Of a stretch of 35,000 nucleotides of DNA, positions 9,029-19,102 are shown piece after piece. The translations under genes and the position numbers were made by a program. The notes beneath the pieces are model-generated. The model was given only the letters and a program-made list of their open reading frames with translations. It made no database searches and was not told the DNA's origin. Source of the stretch: Prorocentrum cordatum (taxonomy: Eukaryota > Sar > Dinophyceae > Prorocentrales > Prorocentraceae); assembly GCA_963575745.1 (NCBI GenBank), contig CAUYUJ010018633.1, forward strand, positions 1 through 35,000, in the 5' to 3' direction. The stretch's first letter is position 1; the number at the start of each line of letters is the position of its first letter.

Positions 9029-10309
9029 AGAGCGGCTCCCGGGCCGGACGCCCGGGTCGGCGCCCGAGCCGGCGCCCGGGCGCCGGAAATAGTTCCGAGG
9101 CGGCGCCGAAAAAAGGCATTCCAATACACATTTTATTCGAAAATGCTGAATTCCGGCGCCCGGGAGGAGGGGTCCGGGCCGATTCCGGAGCTCGGGCCGG
9201 CACCGGCCCGGCTCCCGGGCCGGACGCCCGGGTCGGCGCCCGAGCCGGCGCCCGGGCGCCAGAAATCGAGGCGCGCCGAAAAAAGGCCATTTCAATACAC
9301 ATTTTTCTTTCGAAAATATGAATTTCTGCTTCGGGCGCCGGGAGGCCGTCCGGGCCGATTCCGGAGCCTGGGCCGGCACCCGGCCCGGCTCCCGGGCCGG
9401 ACGCCGGGTCGGCGCCCGAGCCGGCGCCCGGGCGCCGGAAAATCGAGTTCCGAGGCGGCGCCGAAAAAAGGCCATTTCAATACACATTTTTCTTTCGAAA
9501 ATAGAATTTCTGCTTCCGGCGCCCGGGAGCCGTCCGGGCCGATCCGGAGCTCAGGCCGGCACCCGGCCCAGCTCCCGGGCCGGACGCCCGGGTCGGCGCC
9601 CGAGCCGGCGCCGGGCGCCGGAAAATCGGTTCCGAGGCGGCGCCGAAAAAACGCATTCCAAATACATTTCTTTCGAAAATGCTGAATTTCTGCTCCCGGC
9701 GCCCGAGGGAGCCGTCCGGGCCGATTCCGGAGCTCGGGCCGGCACCCGGCCCGGCTCCCGGGCCGAACGCCCGGGTCGGCGCCCGAGCCGGCGCCCGGGC
9801 GCCGGAAAATCGAGTTCCGAGGCGGCGCCGAAAAAAGGCAATTCCAATACACATTTTTCTTTCGAAAATGCTGATTTCTGCTTCGGCGCCCGGGAGCCGT
9901 CCGGGCCGATTCCGGAGCTCGGGCCGGCACCCGGCCCGGCTCCCGGGCCGGACGCCTGGGCGGCGCCCGAGCCGGCGCCCGGGCGCCGGAAAATCGAGTT
10001 CCGAGGCGGAGCCGAAAAAAGCCATTCCAACACACATTTTTCTTGCGAAAATGTGAATTTCTGCTTCCGGCGCCCGAAGGCCGTCCGGGCCGATTCCGGA
10101 GCTCGGGCCGGCACCCGGCCCGGCCGGCACCCGGCCCGGCTCCCGGGCCGGACGCCCGGGCAGTTCCGATCGCGCCGAAAAAGGCTATTCCAATACACAT
10201 TTTTCTTTCGAAAATGCTGAATTTCTGCTTCCGGCGCCCGGGAAGCCGTCCTGGGCCGATTCTGGAGCGGTTTTGGGCCGGACGCCCGAGCCGGCGCCCG
10301 TACGTGTTG
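9029..10309 (+). repeat. GC-rich satellite, period about 163-189 bp, about 7 copies
   Basis: The anchor CGAAAATG or a variant recurs at 9138, 9311, 9496, 9674, 9863, 10046 and 10209. Each unit has an AT-rich part (AATACACATTTTTCTTTCG) and a very GC-rich, hairpin-forming part built of GCCGG, GGCGCC and CCCGGG blocks. Copies differ by small indels, so phase changes between units. The very long Arg/Pro/Gly frames on both strands only reflect a lack of stop codons. Confidence 0.9.
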
Positions 10310-10905
10310 CTTCTCTGCTTTTGGCGCCTGCGCAGCTTCCCGAGCCGCTTCTGGAACCATATCTGGGCCGGTCCAGCGATAGGTTTCCTGGATGTGCTGA
10401 ACCATCCAACTTTTTGAGATCTCTGCGTCTCAAAGATAGGGAGAGAAGACATTAAAGGAGGATCAAAAAGCAACGTCGCTATGAACGCTTGGCTGCCACA
10501 AGCCAGTTCTACTTACTTGGACTACTACTACCGTTGCCACTACTACTAGTGCTACAGCCGCAACAACAATATCATCAACTGCTGCTACTACAACTACTCA
10601 TCCTTCCTCCCCCTCCTCCCCCTCCCTTCTCCTCCTCCCCCTCCCTATCTCTCTCATCTCCCCCTCCTCTTCCTCTTCCTCTCCCTCTGAGATGCGGGGC
10701 ATGCGCAAGGCGATTGCGAAGGCGATGTGCCGTCCGAGCTATGGATGTTGAAGTTCCTCGGAAGAGGTGGTGGCCAAAACTTCTTGGGCGGGATATCTGG
10801 GTGAGGGAATATCGGATCCCGCATGCCAGAAAAATCCCCCATGATGGGGTGTGTTATCCAGATGGATGCATGTGTCATGTGGAAGCATGGCGCATGAGGG
10901 TAAAA
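10310..10905. other. Unique spacer with a pyrimidine-rich stretch
   Basis: Non-repetitive DNA, with a C/T-rich tract at about 10600-10690. An open plus frame runs 10489-10908 but is mostly Leu/Pro low complexity and I do not support it as a gene. Confidence 0.4.
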
Positions 10906-12071
10906 TGATTGTTGTTGAACATTATTCCTTCTAAAGAATTATTATTGTTGAGACCCCTGGTGCGCGACCCCCCTCCAAAACCTAGGCCGCAGCCTCATTT
11001 CCTTCATTTTCTAGCGAAAGCTTCAGAAAAGTGGATTGTGTCCGGATCCGGTTGTTTTGTTGTAATCCGTTTTCCCTTGCAAAAAACACTATAAAATGAA
11101 AATTCTTGTTCTTACTTGATCAAATTGCAAGAATCCCTTGCAAAAAATAAGGTAAAGTGGACATTCGTGCGCGCAAGACGAAATCCTTCCAAAACCTTAG
11201 GTTTCGTAGCGATTTTAACATAAAAAAATCAAAAACCCAATGGTTTTTTAAGAAAAAATTGTCAAAATGTCCTTCCGCGCGCGCTGTCCGAATCCCACAA
11301 AACCAATGGTTTTTCAACATTTATGTTACATGAGCTCGCGCGAGCTACTTTTTCTTGTTCTAACATAATCAAATTTCAATAATCCCTTGCAAAAAATAAG
11401 GTAAAGTGGACATTCGCGCGCGCAAGACGAAATCCTTCCAGAACCTTAGGTTTCGTAACGATTTCAACATAAAAACATCAAAAACCCAATGGTTTTTCAA
11501 AAAAAAATGTCCAAATTTCATCCCGCGCGCGCTGTCCGACTCCCACAAAACCAATGGTTTTTCAACATTTATGTTACATGAGCTCGCGCGAGCTACTTTT
11601 TCTTGTTCTAACATAATCAAATTTCAATACTCCCTTGCAAAAAAAAGTAAAGTGGACATTCGCGCGCGCAAGACCAACAAAAAACACGACGATCTCAGGA
11701 ACTTGCCCCAAAAATGTGACCAACTCCGCTCTCTCTGTCTCTCTCTCTGTCTGCTCTCTGTCTCTCTCTCTGTCTGTCTGTGTCATGTATTGTATGTCAC
11801 AATTGCAGGATGCTGGGCACACGCGCGCCCCGAATAAGTGACCAAGTTCTGTGGGTGTGTACCCCACGCCAGTGTAGTAGCCACGGTCGTCCGCACGCCA
11901 CGAAGTGAAGTGTCCCAACGTCATAGGGCGGGAAGCTGGGTTTGGGTGGTCGCGAAGAGTCGTTTGGATATTTGGTAGAGCTTGAACTGCCCCCCCACGA
12001 AGTGGGGGTATTGTCTCGCGTCGCATGAAAACCCTGGCACTGGTGAGAACACTGAGCGTTCGGGTAAAATG

Positions 12072-12112
<41 letters not shown>
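10906..12112. repeat. Large repeat unit C with an internal 250-bp duplication
   Basis: It has the same head, blocks and tail as unit A. The block from TTCTTGTTCT through GAGCTCGCGCGAGCTACTT is present twice in tandem (about 11100-11350 and 11351-11600), with a partial third start after it. The tail carries the CTCTCTGT tract seen in B and ends in (TTG)n at 12072-12113. Confidence 0.8.
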
Positions 12113-12113
<1 letters not shown>

Positions 12114-12871
12114 GAACATTATTACTTCTAAAGAATAATTATTGTTGGGGCCCCTGGTGCACGACCCCCCCGCCGCGCCTAGGCCGCAGCCTCATTTTCA
12201 TCATTTTCGTGAGGAAGTCTCAGGCAAAACGGGGGAGTCCGGATCCGGTTGTGTTGTTACGATCGGTTTTCCCTTGCAAAAAATAAGCTAAAGTGGACAT
12301 TTCTTGTTCTAACATAACCAAACTTCAAGAATCCCTTGCAAAAAATAAGGTAAAGTGGACATTCGCGCGCGCAAGACGAAATCCTTCCAAAACCTTAGTT
12401 TTCGTAGCGATTTTAACATAAAAACATAAAAAACCAATGGTTTTTCAAAAAATTGTCAAAATTTCATCCCGCGCGCTCTTGCGGATTCGTAGGAAACCCA
12501 ACACTTTTTAAACATTTCTGTCAAACGGGCTTTTGCGAGCAACTTTTTCGAACTTCTGCAACAACGGTTGCGCACCTGCCAGGGCCATCATCCCTGTCAA
12601 ATAATACCATGCGGGACACATTCGTTTTTTCTTCGCGCGCGCACGCCGTCGTCGTCGGCCGCGGGGCCCTGAATAGTAGCCACGGTCGTCCGCATGCCAC
12701 GAAATGAAGTGTCCGAACGTCATAGGGCGGGAAGCTGGGTGTGGGTGGTGGCGAAGAGTCGTTTGGAAATTTGGTAGACCTTGAACCGGCCCCCCCACAA
12801 AGTGGGGGTATTGCCCGCTTCCTATGAAAACCCTGGCACTGGTGAGAACGGAGTGTCCCCACGTGCTAGTA

Positions 12872-12919
<48 letters not shown>

Positions 12920-12920
12920 A
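12113..12920. repeat. Large repeat unit D, head to tail with C
   Basis: It begins GAACATTATT directly after the (TTG)n end of C, follows the unit A order closely including the GCCGTCGTCGTCGGCCGCGG block, and ends in (TTG)n at 12870-12918. Confidence 0.8.
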
Positions 12921-13319
12921 CTGCTGTCGCTGTTTTTGTGTTTGCTGTTGTTGTTGATGCTGTTGTTGTTGTTGGGAGGCTGTTCGTTTATTGTTGGGAG
13001 GCTGTTCGTTTCATGTTTAAATGGGAAGTGTGTGCACGGGCCGGGTCCCTTTAAGGCACGTGTATATTGTGTCAGCTTGCGGGGGTTGCAGTCGTGCTGT
13101 TCTTTTATTGTTTCAGTTCTCTCTATGCCAAAGCGCAGTGAGGTACGAACATGTCTTCTTCCCACTTGATTCGATGTGCCCTCCTCGACTTCCTTTCCCT
13201 CTCAACTTCCCCCATTTTGCCTTCCAGCTCCTCCTCCTTCCTGCTCGTGTTCCTCCTCCACCTTCTTACTATGTGCCACCAGCCTATGTCGCCAATTTAA
13301 TTTGCGGCCCTTGTGCGAG
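12921..13319. other. TTG-derived tract, then putative intronic DNA before the first channel exon
   Basis: 12921-12975 is degenerate TTG/CTG repeat. A near-duplicate GGAGGCTGTTCGTTT occurs twice at about 12975-13012. The remainder is pyrimidine-rich unique sequence leading to the acceptor at 13318-13319. No other exon could be supported here. Confidence 0.4.
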
Positions 13320-13389
13320 GTATAGAGACAAGAGATCGTGCCTGAGCGACCGCTGGTTTATCTTCGATGCGACGCTCGTTGTACTCATG
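13320..13389 (+). CDS. Voltage-gated cation channel, exon A (S2-S3 linker and S3)
   Basis: This is the first of three exons that together encode part of an ion transport (voltage-gated channel) domain, a membrane protein that passes cations when voltage changes. The exon reads YRDKRSCLSDRWFIFDATL and then VVLM. In dinoflagellate channels of this family the linker after S2 is a basic YRxKRxCLRD-type segment, followed by WFxFDxxLV of S3. It is bounded by an AG acceptor followed by G (13318-13319) and a GC donor (13390-13391). The ATG codon for the last Met joins the GTC of exon B in phase 0, giving LVVLMVLETWVLPLL, as expected for S3. Exons for S1 and S2 should lie upstream; I could not find them. 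Only partial, because the window holds no complete channel domain. Confidence 0.6.
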
Positions 13390-13584
13390 GCCGCCAGCCT
13401 GCTGAAACCGCGCGCAGCTTTCGCTCCTCCATTGTCGGTATGCCTGTTGGCCGTCCTCGCTGACATATTTCATCTTCGTTCCCTTGCGATGAGGTGTACT
13501 ATGTTGTCAAAGTGAGGGGGCCGAGCGGTCATTCATTGTCCCTGGATGCGTGGCTGAAGTGAGAATCCGTTGTGAGGATCATGC

Positions 13585-13635
13585 TTGTTGCGTTGTTGTT
13601 GTTGTTGTTGTTGTTGTTGTTGCTGTTGCTGTTGC

Positions 13636-13692
<57 letters not shown>

Positions 13693-13735
13693 GTGTTGTT
13701 TGTTTTTTGTTGTTTGTTGTTTGTTGTTTGTTGCT
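13585..13735 (+). repeat. (TTG)n microsatellite with GCTGTT and TTGTTTG variants
   Basis: Pure TTG/GTT triplets with a (GCTGTT) island at about 13621-13640, ending in TTTGTTGTTTG variants. Poly-Cys, poly-Val and poly-Leu frames are artefacts. Confidence 0.9.
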
Positions 13736-13739
13736 GTTG

Positions 13740-14010
13740 TCGCGCGACCCCCCGCGACCCACTCCGCGACCCAACCCGCGACCCAGCCGCGACCCAACCC
13801 GCGACCCACCCGCGACCCACCCCGCGACCCACCCGCGACGCACTCGCGACCCACCCGCGACCCACCCCGCGAGTCACCTGCGACCCAGCTGCGACCCAAC
13901 CCGCGACCCACCCGCGACCCACCCGCGACCCACTTGCGACCCACCCGCGACCCACCCCGCGACCCACCCGCGACCCACCCGCGACACACCCGCGACACAC
14001 CCGCGACCGA
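13740..14010 (+). repeat. 10-bp minisatellite CGCGACCCAC
   Basis: About 27 copies of CGCGACCCAC, alternating 10 and 11 bp with rare variants (GAGTCACCTG, GACACACC). Confidence 0.9.
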
Positions 14011-14500
14011 TCCACATTGGTTTGAAGAAAACATCGGCGCCTGCGGCGGACTCGTTGTATAATCTGTGGAACTTTGGCGCCTGCGGCGGGCTTCTCCAAA
14101 GTCTCGCAGATTGCCGACGTCCCCACCGCCCCCTCACTCTTATCCGCATCTGCGGGGTGCTACGTAATGGAAAAAATCCTGGGAGGGTTGTCTGGGGGCG
14201 GTTGTCTGGGGGGTGGTGTCTGGTTCCTCGCGGGGTTGTCCAAGGGGTTGTCCGGGCCGTGCCAGTTTGCCAGCGCACGCACATGCTTTGATCATTCATA
14301 TCATCAGAAGCATGGCACAGCCAGTCAAACCCAGCTGGAACGGTTGCCTCTCTCCTCCTTCCCCTCTTGTTCGTTGCTCCTCTCTCGCGTCCTCTCGCTC
14401 CCGCTCGCACATCCTGATTGATCGTTGTTCCCCACGAAGCGTGGCTGGCTGGAGTCTTGTAGTTGTAGAAGCTAGTTCCAGCCGCGGGACCAGCGCACAG
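14011..14500. other. Unique intronic spacer with GGGTTGTC repeats
   Basis: A short duplication of TTTGGCGCCTGCGGCGG-like sequence lies at 14034 and 14072. A G-rich block with repeated GGTTGTCTGGGG or GGTTGTCC lies at 14180-14260. No gene is seen. Confidence 0.45.
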
Positions 14501-14519
14501 AGACATGCTCAAAATGAGG

Positions 14520-15075
14520 AGGTTGTTTTGCCAGTTTCGCTTGAGACATCCTCGTAACGCTGGGCTCACGCATGCCCAGATCTGAGGTGTTCCGCCCAGT
14601 TTCGCCTGCGATCTCCTTGCAAGTCTGGGCTCGGAGATGCCGCCCACGAGGTGGTCCGTTCTCGCAACCTTGGTCTCAGAGATGCCCTGACCTCAGGTGG
14701 TCCGACAGAAGAGAGCCACTGGCGACCCCCAATACAAGGACAAGGCCTTTCCCCCGAACGTCGGATTCTCGAGGTGATTGTCCAGGGGTTATCAACCGGG
14801 TTGTCCAGGGGTTTGTCCAGGGGTTGTCCAGGCGCAATTCTACCCAGGCCCTCTCTTGGGCCTCCTCATTCTGCAGCCCTCAGCCTTCTCCTCATTCCTC
14901 AGCGCCCGGCCACTTTCCCCTGCGACATCCTCGTAACTCTGAGCTCGGGGATTGCATGTCCTGACCTGAGGTTGTCCAGCCAGTTTCGCCTGAGACATCC
15001 TCGAAACTATGGCTTCTGAGATGCTGCGCGCGAGGTTGTGCAGTCAGTTTTGCCTGAGACAGTCTCGCAACTCTG
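14520..15075 (+). repeat. Diverged tandem repeat around GTTTCGCTTGAGACATCCTC
   Basis: About six diverged units of roughly 65-80 bp share CAGTTTCGCCTGAGACATCC, then TCGnAACTCTG, GGCTC and GAGATGCCCTGACC. A block of GGGTTGTCCAGG repeats sits in the middle (14780-14830). The same core motif recurs at 17550-17800. Confidence 0.65.
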
Positions 15076-15129
15076 TGCACAAAGATGCCCTGACCCAAGG
15101 ATGAGCAGACCCAGGACTCCCATGGAATC

Positions 15130-15362
15130 GGGGGGAAGGTGGCGAATGGTGCTGTCGTTAGAGCGCTGGCCATATCACTGAACGGGAGTGGTGCTGTCGC
15201 CTGAGCGGTGACTACACTCCCGATTTGGGAGTGAGCTGTCGCCCGAGCACTGGATGTTGCTCTCGCCTGAGCGCCGGCCTCATCCCTGATTGGAACAGGT
15301 GCTCTCTCCAGTGCGCCAGCCACATCCCTTGTAGGGAACGGTGCTCTCGCTCAAGCGTTGCC
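15130..15362 (+). repeat. Diverged repeat around GGTGCTGTCGCCTGAGCG
   Basis: Five units of about 35-60 bp share GTGCTSTCGCYYGAGCG followed by a variable stretch ending CATCCCTG or CACTCCCG. Confidence 0.6.
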
Positions 15363-15421
15363 CACGCTTACATGCTAGGGCACTTGTGGTCTCTATCTCG
15401 GAGGGGTTGTCTGGGTTGTCC

Positions 15422-15423
<2 letters not shown>

Positions 15424-15507
<84 letters not shown>

Positions 15508-15527
15508 TTTATTTATTTTATATATAT

Positions 15528-15580
<53 letters not shown>
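15424..15580 (+). repeat. Poly(T) of 82 bases, then (TA)n
   Basis: 82 uninterrupted T (15424-15505) are followed by TTTTATTTA and then TA dinucleotides to 15580. On the minus strand this is a poly(A) run, but no retroposed gene body is visible next to it. Confidence 0.95.
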
Positions 15581-15581
<1 letters not shown>

Positions 15582-15689
15582 CAGAAACAACAACATAGTA
15601 CCATTATTGCCCCCTGCAGTAAAATTCAATGAAAAGCTTTTGGAGGGACGCCGAGGCGCAGCATGTGCGAACCCATCGATGGTGCACTA

Positions 15690-16110
15690 CAGGCAGACTT
15701 GGATAGACTCCTCCTCTTTTCTCGTGAGAAGCCCGAGTGTGCTTTCATCGGGTAAACTGGACTGGACTGGTCGCACCAGATAGGCTTGTGGAGGACGATC
15801 AATGGAGAGGAAGCATGCTGCCAAATGACTTCCAGAGGTCGAACAAATCTTTCAACCATGCTTCAAATATGTAAAAACAGGTTTGAAACATGTTGATAGC
15901 ATGTTCCGACATTTTAACACACAGGCTTAACTCAAGGATTGGACTGTTAGGGTGTCTATTGTCGTGGCATCCACAACGACAGGCGGCGGTTTTAGGTGTG
16001 GCCGCTAAGCAGGTCTTCGCGGATCAGCCAAGGGCAGGCCTTTTGGTCCGCTTCGCGTGGCGGGGTGCACGGGCAGACTTAGATGGGTCCCTCTCAGGAG
16101 GGAAAACAAC
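15690..16110 (+). repeat. Repeat unit 1 of a two-copy family (carries the 192-bp insertion)
   Basis: The unit order is CTCCTCTTT, GTGAGAAGCCCG, CTGGACTGGACTGGTCGCACC, GCCGCTAAGCAGG, CTTTTGGTCCGCTTCGC and GGTGCACGGGCAG. It matches unit 2 at 16253-16640 apart from the insertion here and a (GGA)n expansion there. Confidence 0.65.
15786..15977. mobile_element. 192-bp insertion with short inverted ends
   Basis: It interrupts a repeat whose intact paralogue lies at 16253-16378. The host sequence CACCAGAYAGGCGGC is split after GATAGGC (15779-15785) and resumes at GACAGGC (15978-15984), so the 7-bp target is duplicated with one difference. The ends are TTGTGGAGG and, inverted, GTTGTGGATG. It has no coding capacity and is AT-richer than its surroundings. 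Confidence 0.65.
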
Positions 16111-16252
16111 ACAGACACAATTCATCGTCGATTTCCAGGAAAATATTGGAACATATTGGAAGTGGGGGGGAAGACAAACACCAAGGAAATATGGGAAATA
16201 TGGGGAATCCTGTTATTTGTGTGTGTATTTATTTATGTGTCCCAGGGCCCCT

Positions 16253-16640
16253 TCATCCTCCTCTTTCTTTGTGAAGCCCGCGTGTGTGTTCCATTGGGCA
16301 AGCTGGACTGGACTGGTCGCACCAGACAGGCGGCTGCTTCAGGTCTGGCCGCCAAGCAGGTTTTGTCGCGGAGCAACCCGGGGGGAGGAGGAGGAGGAGG
16401 AGGAGGAGGAGGAGAGGAGGAGGAGAGGAGGAGGAGGAGGAGGAGGAGGAGGTGGTGGAGGAGGGGGAGGGGGAGGAGGAGATGGAGGAGGAGGGGCAGG
16501 GGCAGGAGGAGATGGAGGATGAGGGGCAGGAGTGGGAGGAGGAGGAGCAGGAGGAGGAGGAGGAGGAGAATGAGCCTTTTTGTTGGTCCGTTTCGCACTG
16601 CCGGGGGGTGCAAGGGCAGAGCGCGCCCAGAGGCGTGGGC
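16253..16640 (+). repeat. Repeat unit 2 with an internal (GGA)n expansion
   Basis: Same block order as unit 1. Between GAGCAACCC and GAGCCTTTTT it holds about 190 bp of GGA/GAG triplets (16380-16570) absent from unit 1. Confidence 0.65.
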
Positions 16641-17177
16641 GCTGCTCGGCTGGCTCCGCTCGTCCGGCCGTGCGGGTGGGCCGTGCCGTTTTGCCGTCTT
16701 TTGCAGGCTTTTTTGGGGGGGCGGCTTCCTTTGGGGTCCTCGCTTATAGGGGGGCACACCACCACCACCTCCTCCCTCCCCCCCCCTCCGTCTCGCTGGA
16801 AAGGGGAGAGAGGAGGGCTCGACGTGGCGGTGGTGTCTATTCTTTGGGCCCCCATTCACTGGGTCTCTCGGGGCCTCTTGGGGGCCTCTCGAGTGCTTCT
16901 TGGAGGCGTCGCGGAGGCCTCCTGAAGGCGTCTTGCTTCGGGGGCCTTTGGGGGCCTCCTCTGCCATCTTGGGGGACGCGCTCCCAAGGCCGATTCGATC
17001 TTTCCCTCTTGTGCCCCTGTGGGGGCCCTCTTGGAAGTCTCCAGGGCCGTCTTCGGGGCCTCTTGGGCCATTTGGGGCCTTCTTGGACGGTCCTGGGGCC
17101 GTCATTGTGCCCTCTTGGGTTGGTGTGGTGCGATATTGGGGCCCCCTTGGGCCGCCTTTGGTTCCCTCAAACTAATA
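16641..17177 (+). repeat. Degenerate GGGGGCCTCTTGG-type repeat
   Basis: From about 16845 the sequence is a loose repeat of TTGGGGGCCTC / TTGGGGCCGTC motifs spaced about 20-30 bp. The same style recurs at 26400-26640, and on a small scale at 30330-30375. 16641-16844 is unique GC-rich spacer with a C-run near 16780. Confidence 0.5.
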
Positions 17178-17179
17178 AC

Positions 17180-17510
17180 AGCCTCGGGGATATTTGTCGT
17201 AACGCGGCACCGCTGCCCCGATAAGGCTTGGAAGATACGTAGATGCTGATGTGCCCTAGCCATACATGCTGCTGCGCTCGAGTTGTATACATCCTGTTGC
17301 GGCCAAGCCACATCGATCGATTACTTTCGAAGAAGTCGCGGGGAGGCTGCAAAAGTGTGGGGCTGCGCACGAGCCCGAAAACCTTAAGTTTTTCTACTAG
17401 TAATGGTGATCAACATCGCTTACTTTTGGAAAGCCTCTCCCCGCCCCCGTGCAATTATGATAACAGGACCCTCTGGGGGGGGGAGCCCCTGGGATCATCC
17501 ACTACTTTAA
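17180..17510 (+). repeat. Copy 1 of a duplicated segment (partner at 18162-18560)
   Basis: It shares CCTCGGG, CCGCTGCCCCGA, TGTTGCGGCCAAGCCACAT, GATCGATTGCTTT or a variant, GTCGCGGGGAGGCTGCA and GTGTGGGGCTGCGCACGAG with copy 2, offset about 982 bp. Confidence 0.7.
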
Positions 17511-17529
17511 TATTTGTTTTTCAAGGTCA

Positions 17530-17810
17530 ATGGATGGAGCCTGGTTAGGGGCTTTTCGCTTGAGACATTCTCGGAATTTGCCTGGTATGGCTCCTGGTTT
17601 GGCTCAGTCTGGTTTGATTTGGCCAGGCGCCTTGCCTAAGACATCTTCAGACTCTGCCTGGCTTGGCCCTCGATTTGGTATGGTTTGGGGCCAGTTTCGC
17701 TTGAGATGTCCTTACCTTTTGCCTGGTTTGATTTGGTTCCGGCGCGGTTTCGCTTACGACGTCCTCACGACTTGCTTTGTTTGTTTTGGTTCCGGTGCGG
17801 TTTCCTGAAG
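17530..17810 (+). repeat. Diverged TTTCGCTTGAGAC / TTTGGCCTGG repeat
   Basis: Four loose units share GTTTCGCTTGAGAYRTCCT and GCCTGGTTTGGY. It is related to the array at 14520-15075. Confidence 0.55.
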
Positions 17811-17825
17811 CGTGCTCTCGAGTCC

Positions 17826-18105
17826 CCCTTCTGTGGCGCAAACCCACATCGTCGCAAGCTATGTAGTGTCAGGTGGTGCAGAGTATGTGGTGGAAGCTGT
17901 GTTGAGCAAGCTATGCGATGCAAACCCACATGTCGCAAGCTGCGCGGTGCAAGCTGTGTGGTGCAAAGTATGTGGTGGAAACTATGTGGTTCAAGCTATA
18001 TAGTGCAAATCCACGTCGCCGCAAGCTATACGGTGCAAGGCATGCGGTGCGAAGTATGTGGGGGAAGCTGTGTGGTGCAAACCATGTGGGGCAACCCCAC
18101 ATCCT
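17826..18105 (+). repeat. Minisatellite GCAAGCTATGTGGTG
   Basis: About 18 diverged 14-15 bp units (GCAAGCTRTGTGGTG, GCAAACCCACAT, GAAGTATGTGG) are arranged in a repeating higher-order pattern of about 130 bp. Confidence 0.75.
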
Positions 18106-18161
18106 CTCGCGGCGTTTGCCCCGTGTCCTACACCAGAAGACATCGTCCCAAGCCTGATCCG

Positions 18162-18560
18162 CCTCGGGAGTTTTAAAAACTTTCTAACGACACCGTTGCC
18201 CCGAGAACACTCGGAAAACACATGCGTGCTGTTGCACCCTGGCTACACTTGCTGTTGCGCCCCAGCCGTATACACCCTGCTGCGGCCAAGCCACATAGAT
18301 CGATTGCTTTTGGAGAAGTCGCGGGGAGGCTGCATGCCGTTGTGCTCCAGGTGTATACATCCTGTTGCGGCCAAGCCACATAAATCGATCGCTTCTGAAG
18401 ATGTCGCGGGAGGCTGCAACAGTGTGGGGCTGCGCACGAGGCCGAACACATCGAGATTTTGATGGGAATGGCAATCCAAATCGCTCCCTTTTGGACAGCC
18501 TCCCTCCGCCTCCCCCCAAAACAAAAAAACATGGGATTCACACGACTTGCGGGGGGACCC
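18162..18560 (+). repeat. Copy 2 of the duplicated segment, with its core doubled
   Basis: The core GTATACAYCCTGYTGCGGCC ... GTCGCGGGAGGCTGCA occurs twice in tandem here (about 18271 and 18351), once in copy 1. Confidence 0.7.
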
Positions 18561-18628
18561 CCTGAGGTCACCCAGTCCTTCCATCCCCCAGGCAGTGCGT
18601 GCTTGCACTTATCGCATGCCTAAATATT

Positions 18629-18800
18629 GACACCAACACCAGTATCGGCGGTGTGCCTCCACCGAGGGAAGAAGATCCCGATCTCGGTGATGGTGGTCAT
18701 ATTCTGGCTTCCGCGGTGACCGAAACAGTACCACCAACGCCGAAATCGAGGACCATCTTCCGCCCTGTGAAGGCACCCCCCTGTGTTGGTGTTGGTGCCC
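18629..18800. repeat. Imperfect inverted repeat of about 172 bp
   Basis: The left arm starts GACACCAACACCAGTAT. The right arm, read inverted, starts GGGCACCAACACCAACAC. About 75 bp of each arm pair at moderate identity around a centre near TTCCGCGGTGACC. It could be an old MITE; no target duplication is seen. Confidence 0.5.
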
Positions 18801-18836
18801 ATTCCCAGGCCTCCAAACTTAGGGTTCCTCGCTTCT

Positions 18837-19102
18837 CCTCCCAAGGACCCCTCCTCCCTCCTCCCTCCTCTCTCCTCCCTCCTCCCTCCTCCCGCCTCCC
18901 TCCTCCCTCCTCCTCCTCCCTCCTCCCGCCTCCCTCCTCCTCCTCCCTCCTCCTCCTCCTCCTCCTCCTCCTCCTCCTCCCTCCCTCCCTCCTCCTCCTC
19001 CTCCTCCTCCTCCTCCTCCTCCCTCCCTCCTCCTCCTCCTCCTCCTCCTCCTCCTCCTCCCTCCTCCTCCTCCTCCTCCTCCTCCTCCTCCTCCTCCTCC
19101 GG
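18837..19102 (+). repeat. (CTC)n / CTCCCTC tract
   Basis: TCC/CTC triplets with regular CTCCCTCC interruptions. The open frames are artefacts. Confidence 0.95.

Noticed and set aside
9029-10473. Very long open frames (up to about 390 codons) on both strands
   Set aside because: They lie on a GC-rich satellite with no stop codons; the frame shifts between monomers and composition is only Arg, Pro, Gly and Ala.
10489-10908. Plus-strand frame of 139 codons
   Set aside because: Mostly Leu/Pro from a CT-rich tract; the tail has no recognisable domain.
15424-15580. Poly(T)-(TA)n as the tail of a retroposed gene on the minus strand
   Set aside because: The sequence upstream on that strand belongs to a local two-copy repeat and shows no processed gene or target duplication.
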